Shown one piece after another: positions 55,677 through 64,000 of a stretch of 64,000 nucleotides of DNA. The notes under the pieces are model-generated. The model saw only the letters and a program-made list of their open reading frames with translations, was not told the DNA's origin and made no database searches. Position 1 is the first letter of the stretch; the number at the start of each line of letters is the position of its first letter. Source of the DNA: Undaria pinnatifida (taxonomy: Eukaryota > Sar > Phaeophyceae > Laminariales > Alariaceae); assembly GCA_012845835.1 (NCBI GenBank), contig JABAKD010000005.1:6266655-6330654 (forward strand). Direction: 5' to 3'. The position numbers were made by a program, and so were the translations under genes.

Positions 55677-58549
55677 TGCCCGCGATTATCAGTAGACGTA
55701 CCCGTGAGAATGGTTCGAACATTGTCAGGGTATAGTAAAGACGAAGAGACCGCTATTCCACAGAAAAGCGTATCGTTTGGATGCTTGCAAGTTGTGCGAA
55801 TAGGTTCTGGGACCGTCGTGGGGAAATGCCAGCTGCATGGGAGTGCCGTTTCCGCAGGGAAGGTTTGGAGCCCGACTCGGGCTAACCCCTTGCGAACTTT
55901 ACCCACGGTTCTGGGGACGAAGCAGTTAGAATTAGACCATGAACGGGTCACTTTTAGGAGACGCAAAACGTCTTTAGTGTAATACAGGACGCAAATAGAC
56001 AGGAGGGCACGCAATATTTACAGTCTACTGGTGTGCCTCTGCCCATTCAGCGTTGGTGAAAATGACCGGGGTACTGCGTTCGACAACACAACCTATGGTA
56101 AAGGGTGGCGCCCTGGGCCAAAAAAAAACCCGCAGCCCCAGCAACACGTATTGACGACATGCGGAAAATCGGGTCCTACCATGCATAGAAGAAACAATGC
56201 AAATTCTGCTGCTGCCTTTGTGTGGCGTGCCGCCGAAGGTATCGGGAAACGGTGCCGAGTTTCATCGCGGTTGATCATGCTCGAGTGCCGAAGGCGATGT
56301 CACAGTCATTGCTGTGCTCGTATGAACAGCGGGAGAAAACGAACGAGGGGGAAAGCGGCCTGAAACACTACGACGGTAAGCAGACTTGGTCAGGAGGCAC
56401 TACCTCGGAGCGATTTCACTCCAAGCAAGAGTTGCTTTTGTAGCTACTTCGCGACACGGAAGATAAAAACGGCAACCACGGCTCCTTTTCGCGCGCGTGC
56501 GTGTCCACATCGCTGCTGCCGCTAAAAAAAAGGGCTCAAGAAGAAACAGTTATGAAAAAGCACCAGCTCGTTCGTTGCTCCACAACGACAGGTATTCTCG
56601 AAGGTTATCAGACATTAGTCTACACGCACCATCTGCGTCTGTCCCACAGTAATCAAAGCCAGATAAGCGCAGAAACACCTTCGATCCTTGCCAGCTCCAA
56701 AAAAGTGCATCCTAGTTATCTCCCACAGTACAAAAATTTCCCCATGCCCCTTCTTTGTTTAGACCAGTACATCAAATTCTAGATTAGTGCTGCGCGTGCT
56801 ATTTAGCTGTGGTACCGTGGCACACAAACGCAACAATGCCCTCCCATTCCCTGGGAAACCGAAGCTACACGCACCGCATGCAGGAACCACCGCCACCAAA
56901 CCCGTGGTCAACACAAACGCCCTGGCAACACCAATTACGATGCCCCAACCATTGCAAGCGATGTCGCCTAGACAGGGCTGTACAGTAGAAGTCACGTCTA
57001 TTAATAGCGCTTCTTCGCTTCGACCCGGACTGCCACAGCAGGGCACGTGCGTCATGCGGCCGAGTGTTGAGCCCCATTCGCCTATTGCTCGGTCCTTGAT
57101 CGCCCCCCATGTCGTCACGTTCCCCTTCTGCTGTTGCACATGGTTGCAATATTTTTCACACTGGGGAACGACGAGAGTGGAGAGCCAAGGGAGGGCGAGG
57201 GTTGATTGGTGGATAACGTCCTGGGTGCGAGCGGAAGATTTTGTCGTAAAAGAGCCGGCAGACTCCGCCCCAGCACCATTACATGCCACACACATTGTCC
57301 GTCTACACGACTATTCCACGTCACAGTGCTTGTAGGCACAAGTCGGTGTGCCTGCCTTCTGCGCTACCACGGTAAATCACTCGACAAGAGGCACCGCATA
57401 CACAGCAGACCCTCCGATCACACCAAGATCAACACCAAGTACCAAAAATAACCTAAACTTAGAAAATAAAGCATTCGATACCCCACTAGCAACAGAAAAA
57501 CACGAAACACGCCGCAGAACCAGGGACAAAAACAAAACAGAACAGCAGAATGACATACAGCAGCAGCCCGCCTCACCTGGTAACCCGCTGTAACGGAGAT
57601 CAAGTGCGGGGGGGCACGTTCGTATCCCCATTTCCCACCCGCACTGTTAGAATAAGACAATAACGAGACGGCATAACCGTAACACGCCCAGTTTCCAGCA
57701 CCGCCGCCGGTTCCGTCCAAATAGGTGGAGAGGAGGTCGGTGGACACTCCGTGCGGTAGTCATAGGCCCTACTTACGAGAAATGGCGACCTTGCGTTTCT
57801 CGATCTTCTTAGAAGGGCTGCTCCACAAATTGAGTTTCCTGCAAGCACACACCGAAGGAGAGAAGAGCGGGGGGAGAGATACTCTAAAGAATCAATATTG
57901 GGCATGTACGGTGTCGTGCATATACATATTTCGCCAGTATCATAGCTCTGCCTTTCACTACTGAGTTCAGTACAAGCGTTGAAATATGACCTCAAAGTGG
58001 TCGAGACTGATATATATTCTAGATCAACGGCCGAAATGGGTATAACTGGTCATTTTGGAGACTAACAAAGTAAACTCCAGGTAAACGTCGACACACACGC
58101 CACGATCACTCCGATCGGCCGAACATCATGGATGTTTCAGTCCGACAATTCCCCCTGTGCATGTCAAGTAGTCTAGTACGTTTGGTGTTCAACTTTCAAC
58201 TGCTGTTGGACTGCTTTCGACCAATCAGGCGCCATGCAGTGTTCCACCTCACAAACCAGCTATCCGGAGTGGACGATGGTCCGTACGTGGGAGGTGCGCG
58301 CATAATTCACACATACATGCCACGCATGCAGCAGACTGTAGGGTCGTGCAGCGGTCGGTGGTTTGGAGGTACGAGGAAAGGCATATTGTGGGCCAACGAA
58401 AAATGTCATTCAGCCAGGCTATCCAATCTTACACGAAGAACGATACACATATTGCACTCAGAATACGATGAGAGAAAGAACCGACAAAGCGAAAGATGCG
58501 GCGCGGAGAGCGTTTCTTTCTGGTCGAAAATTACCAAGCTTGTGTTCGG

Positions 58550-58890
58550 TACGGTACCGTTATTTTCGGTACCGGTATGGATGCCGTATCGAGCTTACCG
58601 AAGTACTCGGTACCGGTATTGATGCCATACCAAACTTATCGAAGTGCCCGGTACCGGTATTGATGTACCGAACTTACCGAAGTTGTCCGTTACTGGTATG
58701 AAAGTCTGTACCGGTACCGGCGATACCGGTACTGATGTCGTGCCGAAGTTACCGAAGTGTCCGGTACCGGTATTGATGTCGTACCGAAGTTACCCAAGTG
58801 TCCGGTACCGGTATGCATATCGTATCGAACTTACCGAACTGTCCGGTACCGGTATTGATGTCGTACCGAACTTACCGAAAAAAACTGTAC
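58550..58890. repeat. GGTACCGGTATTGATG VNTR array 1, copy B
   Basis: Same 41-bp unit as 22290-22865 but fewer units; the flanks align exactly on both sides, so the difference is a clean array contraction or expansion. Confidence 0.9.
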
Positions 58891-59576
58891 TCGTAATACC
58901 GTCGGTATGCCTCGGTACGTACCGTGTGTGCTGTTGCGGTGGTGTGCTCTCGTGCATATATGATACGTAGCCACAAAAGAAGCGCGCTGGGTGAGCTGCT
59001 CCTCTTGGTTTCTAGGTCCGAGCCCGCGTCCACCGACAGCTAGCTGTATAGTGTGGCTACGGCGTGACGCGTTGCTGCGTTCGCGCATCGCATTCGCATC
59101 GTGTTTGTATTCCTAGTCCAACGCATCGCGATCGTTACTCGTACATCTGTGTTGACCCCGTACGGCTGCTGTCCAGGCTCTGCAGTTACATATTTACCTG
59201 ATGAAAGACTTATGCCATTGTTGGACTTGAGAATCGGACAGGCCGAATCGTCAGAGAACTCAATATCTCACCCGCAACATGACTTCGAAGGCATTCGTTC
59301 GCGAAACCCGACCAAACGTGTCTAGGCGCTATTAATAGTACTAAAACGAAGCTACTCGTGAAACAATCATATTAACCACTTGAGGACCTCAACCGGTCTG
59401 GAACATAAGGTCTGACGGCTTGGGTCATCGGATTCTAAAATAGTATCATATCCCGTCCAATTTTGCAATAATGTCGGACTGCATAAAAGAAACGATCTAG
59501 TTCTCAGATCGAAAAGTAAAAATCAGAAGATCGGAACCGGATCGCGTAAGAACCAACCACATTTTCATGTCATAAT

Positions 59577-59888
59577 GTGGCGGTACGGGGTTGATGTCGT
59601 ACCAAACTGACCAAAGTGTCCGGTACAAACGTCCATACCGGTAATTGATGTCGTACCGAACTTGCCCGGTACGGTAAGTCAGCACCGGTATCGGCGGTAC
59701 CGGTATCCATATCGTACCGAACTATCGAGGTGTCCGGTACCGGTATTGATGTACCGAAGTTACCGAAGTGTCTGGTACCGGTATATTGATGTCGTACTGA
59801 ACTTAACGACGTGTCCGGTACCGGTACTGATGCCGTACCGAGCTTACCGAAATGTCCGATACGGGTATTGATGTCGTACCGAACACAC
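59577..59888. repeat. GGTACCGGTATTGATG VNTR array 2, copy B
   Basis: Equivalent of 23570-23878, about 17 bp shorter relative to the flanks. Confidence 0.9.
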
Positions 59889-60166
59889 CCTCGAAAATTA
59901 CGGTTGGGTGTCGCTTTTGCTTCTGGTTTGTTGGTGATACTCCCACTCCTCAACCGCACCTTACAACCCTAATTACAACCCAGATGGTCACCCCGATCGA
60001 CACGCACGCGCATACGAGTGTGCGGTTGTCGGGGTTGAAATCGGTGGCTTTGCCGCCCTAGCCTCACGAAGAACGCTTGATTTTTTTTTATCCGCGGCTG
60101 CTGACTAGCGGGTGTTGCACTACTGCTAGTATCCACACTGTGCCTATGCTTCAGGCCTTTGTCCAA

Positions 60167-60436
60167 TTGTTAACTTGATTTAAATATGCTTAATAACTTC
60201 TTTCTGCTGAGAGTGCTCGGGTGGTGCATCCCTGGCATTTCTGGGGTCGGACTACTTGCGGAACGGTCCAGCTTTTCTTTGGCTTCTTGCTCGGCCTTTA
60301 TTGTTTTTGTTTCTGCCCGTTTCGCCGGTTGTTTCCTTTCAGCTGCTTCCTGCAAATTTGGTTCTTCTGCCAACACGATTTTGAACCTTTTCGCGATCAT
60401 TTCTTCCTCTTTGTTTAGTAAAAGTTGAACTTCCTA
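60167..60436 (-). CDS. Possible lysine/glutamate-rich coding fragment (copy B)
   Basis: Equivalent of 24157-24426. The frame is intact with one Ser-to-Leu difference near the C-terminus. Same caveats: unrecognised, perhaps part of a decayed element. Confidence 0.3.
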
Positions 60437-60559
60437 CTCCCTACCATTTGCCGCTAATTTGCCGCCTGCGCATTACTTGCCGAACGGTCATTCTTTAGAT
60501 TTTCGTTGATTTCCGCAATATGTTTTGTACTTGGCACGAAGTTTCATCAGCTGAGATAT

Positions 60560-61710
60560 CGCCCAGCACCCCACCGCAGCGCTATAGCTCAGCAGCGCAG
60601 CGCCGTGCAGTGCCGTGCCCTGCGATGCCCTGCCGTGCCCTGCAGCTCACCTCTGTAGCGCACCGCAGCCCTAGCTCAGCAGAGCGCAGCGCCGTGTGCT
60701 TTGCCGTGCTTCGCCATGCTGCGTGCTTTGCTGTACTTTTACTAGTTCGTACATACATGCCAGTAACGTTCGAAGTATCATACCACGTACCGGTACTATT
60801 AATGCTACATACACCAGGTTTCTTTGTACATATCACGTTGTTGGATCATGAACAATGCACCCCCAGCTCAGGTCAGCCCGGCTATATATAGCTCAGCAGC
60901 ACAGCGCAGCGCAGCGCGGTGCCGTGTCCTGCCCTTCGTTCTGCGGTGCTGTGTTGTGCGGCGCTGTGCGTTCTTTTGAACATATAGCAGTAGTAGCACC
61001 AGGTATGATACAGGTACCAGGTTTATGCACGCGTTGTGTACTCGTATTTTTGCTTTCTTCAGTGATTGTCCTCTCTCGGTCCCCATGCTCCCCCCCCCTC
61101 CCCCGCAAATAGCACGTGCTGTCGTTCAGAACGTGACACCAACAAGCACACAGCACAGCGCAGGGCAATTAGCTCCGCACAGGCACCTCTTGGCATTATT
61201 ATCAATTCGATATTCGCACCAAATAATCGCGGGCCTCGTCTTCCTGCCCCCTTTACACATGTTTCATTCTTCTGTGCGCGAGCGTAGCGGGCGGCCGTAG
61301 CGGGCGGCGTCAGCCCCCCGTGGAGCGGAGTCCTGTGCTTTTCTTAGAACCACACAGAGTACCACCAGGTATTAGGCGAAGTACCAGGTACCAGGTACCG
61401 TTAGTACGTGCGTGTACTCGTCTTTTTGCTTTTGTCGTTGATTTTGTTCTCCATCTCGGTTCTCTTCGCAATTTTTTCTTCGCAAATTACACCCGCACTT
61501 CTGCCGATCAGAACGCGACATCGCCAACAAACAGCACAGCACAGACAGGGCAATCAGCTCCGCACAAGTAGCTCTTGGCATTATCAAATCGCTAGTTGCA
61601 CTAGATCATGGGCCTCTTCTCTCTCTGCCCCCTTCACATTTAGTTGAAATCTTCCTTGCGCGAGCGTAGCGGGCGGCGTCAGCCGCCGGCGGAGCGGAGC
61701 GCTTGTATTT
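60560..61710. repeat. GC-rich blocks and two 340-bp tandem units (copy B)
   Basis: Equivalent of 24550-25700. The second unit again ends GCGAGCGTAGCGGGCGG. Confidence 0.8.
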
Positions 61711-62763
61711 ACATATTTTGACCACTGCTTAGTTTTTCCTCGTACCACGTGATTTTAGTCCAAGTGTGAAAATCGGCGCGTTGCATGAGATGCTTCGATG
61801 TGCTGTGACGAATAAAATGTAGCAAACTCCCGTCAATCTGTGCGTGTATATGTTGGTTCTTTACGGTCCGCGGTGGGCGGTCGCAACGGCCAGCCACTTG
61901 GAAAGGGGTCGCTACCTTTTGGCGCGGGGTGTAAATCAGAAACTCGAGCTCGCTCGTAGCAATACCAAATTGTTCATAGGAAGCTTGGGCATTAACTAAT
62001 TATACATGCGCTATACCGTGGGCAATCCACAGGACACTGATATTTCAAATAGAAAAATTAAGGCTCACTAAGCATGTCTGCGTCGTATCGCCGGCAACTA
62101 CGCGGAAAGCCGGAATATCAACACTAGCACGAAGGACGATGGTTTTGCATCGCCGGCAAACTCGACGGACAGGTTTCAACCTTGCACCAACGCGCTTTTC
62201 AGAGTGCGAAAAACATATTGTTGCGTGAGGAGATCAAGATTCGTGTTTATCCATCCGACGGAGTGTGAAAAACAATAATACAAATACAATAGTGAAGCGC
62301 TTGGTCGAAAGGCATGGCAGACGAGGGGGGGGAAATACGCCAGAAAGCTTGCAACCGGCACGTGCCACGACACGCGCAGCACGTCTTGGCTACATTTTTC
62401 TTGTTCACGGGGCTCGTTAGCTGATGAATAAACTACTCGACACCGTTCGAATCAATTTCTGTCCGTTTCGATACTAACTGTTCGCTACATACTTAGGGTT
62501 AGCCCGTGAGGTCATTCATCGAGTTGCATATGCATTTCTGATCAAAATCAGCGTTAGGTGGAGTAGGCAGCCGCTCAAGCGAGCAGCCTCAGCATAATTA
62601 GGTGCACCTTAATCGTAGCGTACGATATCTATATGAGGCAGACCACCCATACATCCGTATGCACGAGGCTCCCTTGCAATACAAATCCCGGGAACATTCA
62701 GCATACCAGGTGTATATCAAGTAAGGTCAAACCAGAATCAGATAAAAGAAGATGGAGTAAACC

Positions 62764-62912
62764 AAGGTAGGGTAGGGTAGGGTAGAGTAGCGTACGGTAA
62801 GGCAGGGTATCGCAGGGTGTAAGGTAGGGTAGGGTAGGGTAGTACACAAGGCGACAGAAAAGGATAGGACAGGATAGTATAAGATAGGGTAGGATAGAAT
62901 AGGACAAGATAA
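62764..62912. repeat. (TAGGG)n tract, copy B
   Basis: Equivalent of 26757-26905. I see no difference in unit number, in contrast to the VNTR arrays. Confidence 0.9.
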
Positions 62913-63164
62913 GACGAGGCAAGAGTACAGGAGAATCGCAGAGCAAGAGACAGAGATACAGATGAATCTACACAGATGAACAAATATTTAATACATATCG
63001 TAGTACCTAGATAAATGATGACAATAATACAGGATACTTTACCATTTATTCGATGTTATACGTCAGCGTTGATATCTATTTCACCTAACACGTTGATGTC
63101 TTCATCAGGGTTCACAGCAGGAATAAAAGTCCAATATACTGTACTGTTGATTAGATTTTGACTC

Positions 63165-63434
63165 ATGGAAAACTTACTCAAAACGAGCGACCGGTGTATT
63201 GAGCAGCTTGCAAAGACGAGTATCGACCCTAAATTTGCCGAACTCACAGCTGACGTTGTAAGAAGAACAATTTACGAAAACAAAAACAAATACAAATACA
63301 CCACGACACAAACACAGACGCAGACACACAAAACGCATAGACTTAAACACAGACATGACCATAAACTCACGCACACAACAACCCCGACCCAACACCCAAG
63401 ATCATGCCCGAAGCTCCAAATCAAACCAAAATAA
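63165..63434 (+). CDS. Possible small protein, copy B
   Basis: Equivalent of 27158-27427 with one residue change in the low-complexity tail; the ordinary N-terminal half is unchanged. Unrecognised. Confidence 0.3.
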   Translation: MENLLKTSDRCIEQLAKTSIDPKFAELTADVVRRTIYENKNKYKYTTTQTQTQTHKTHRLKHRHDHKLTHTTTPTQHPRSCPKLQIKPK

Positions 63435-63641
63435 ATCATGGACACGCACAACACGCACCTGAAAAGCAGCGAAACTATCCTTGCTGGAAAAATCGAAAAG
63501 GCGACACTTCCTACGCCGCCCGTGGCTCCATGGCACTTAGCAACGGCAGCAGAGACCTCATCACGGACACCGACGAGTTGGACCCTGGTGCAGCGGGACG
63601 AAGGACAAGATGCAAAGCGATCGTGACGGTGTTGTTGTTGT

Positions 63642-64000
63642 TGGCGTTGTCGAGGGGGTCGGGAGGGAGGGGCGGGGGTGGGGTGGGAGGTTGGGGGGGG
63701 TATTCATTTCATACATAGCCGTAGACCCTCGCATCCCTACATGTAACTGCCTCGTGGCTGCCTTGCCATATGCATGCTACGTGACATCATCTCCCTTCGG
63801 CGGAGGTGGGGAGGTGGGGTTCTCTAATCCGCAAATTAAAGATGACCCGACTAGAACACCATCTCGGTTGGGGAGGAGGGTGGACCTCGGGGGGTGGGAG
63901 GGGCATCGCTGATACAGCCCGTGGTAAATGGGATGAAAGGTTTCGCAAAGCAACGGAGGCATTATACTGTTGACGTTGTTGTCAAGGGTTGGGCTTGGGG
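63642..64000 (+). repeat. G-run plus GTATTCATTTCAT motif, and duplication to window end
   Basis: Equivalent of 27635-27993. The dispersed repeat end is present again and no gene is supported. Identity with copy A is still unbroken at the last base. Confidence 0.65.

Larger units (their letters stand above)
48732..64000. repeat. Segmental duplication copy B (partner 13486-27993)
   Basis: Same order and orientation as copy A, about 98-99% identical by eye, continuing to the last base of the window. Differences: a 987-bp hAT-like insertion, a 233-bp shorter VNTR at 58550, a 21-bp insertion at about 57141, and scattered 1-bp indels that restore or break frames. Parts with no supported gene in this copy are 48732-49888, 55680-58540, 58900-59570 and 61720-62760. 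Confidence 0.95.

Overview
This is a 64-kb stretch of a eukaryotic nuclear genome, made mostly of repeats and transposable elements. The evidence is Ty1/copia polyproteins, several kinds of inverted-repeat DNA transposon, mini- and microsatellites, TTAGGG-type repeats, GT-AG introns and CAG/polyglutamine tracts. There are no operons, Shine-Dalgarno sites or densely packed genes. The style (balanced GC, CAG-rich coding, copia elements, large introns filled with satellite) would suit a protist or alga such as a photosynthetic stramenopile. That placement is an inference and not firm.

Layout. 1-953: apparent 3' tail and LTR of a copia-like element that begins outside the window. 2255-8579: a young copia element with LTRs, a perfect 5-bp target duplication and a polyprotein broken by stops and frameshifts. 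8662-11780: a 3.1-kb block that recurs, diverged, at 32613-38500, where it has gained a 2.4-kb CAG-rich tandem insert and a 240-bp TA-flanked MITE. 12986-13485: an assembly gap of exactly 500 N. 13486-27993: the first copy of a large segmental duplication. 27994-31807: satellite-like GGGTC and poly-G tracts. 31811-32574: a TAA-flanked PIF/Harbinger-like element. 39734-45209: exons of the only convincing host gene(s), polyglutamine-rich, with a HindIII-motif satellite carrying telomere-like blocks inside an intron. 45210-48731: minisatellites and a small copia fossil. 48732-64000: the second copy of the segmental duplication, which runs off the window.

The two large copies are about 98-99% identical by eye. 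Each carries the same degenerate, minus-strand copia element. The second copy differs by a 987-bp hAT-like insertion (8-bp target duplication, 15-bp TIR) whose empty site is preserved in the first copy, by a shorter 41-bp VNTR array, and by small indels that change which reading frames are open.

The window therefore records several layers of mobile-element activity around one poorly conserved host locus. I found no convincing rRNA, tRNA, CRISPR or bacterial-type feature. Most long reading frames here are repeat-encoded and should not be taken as genes.
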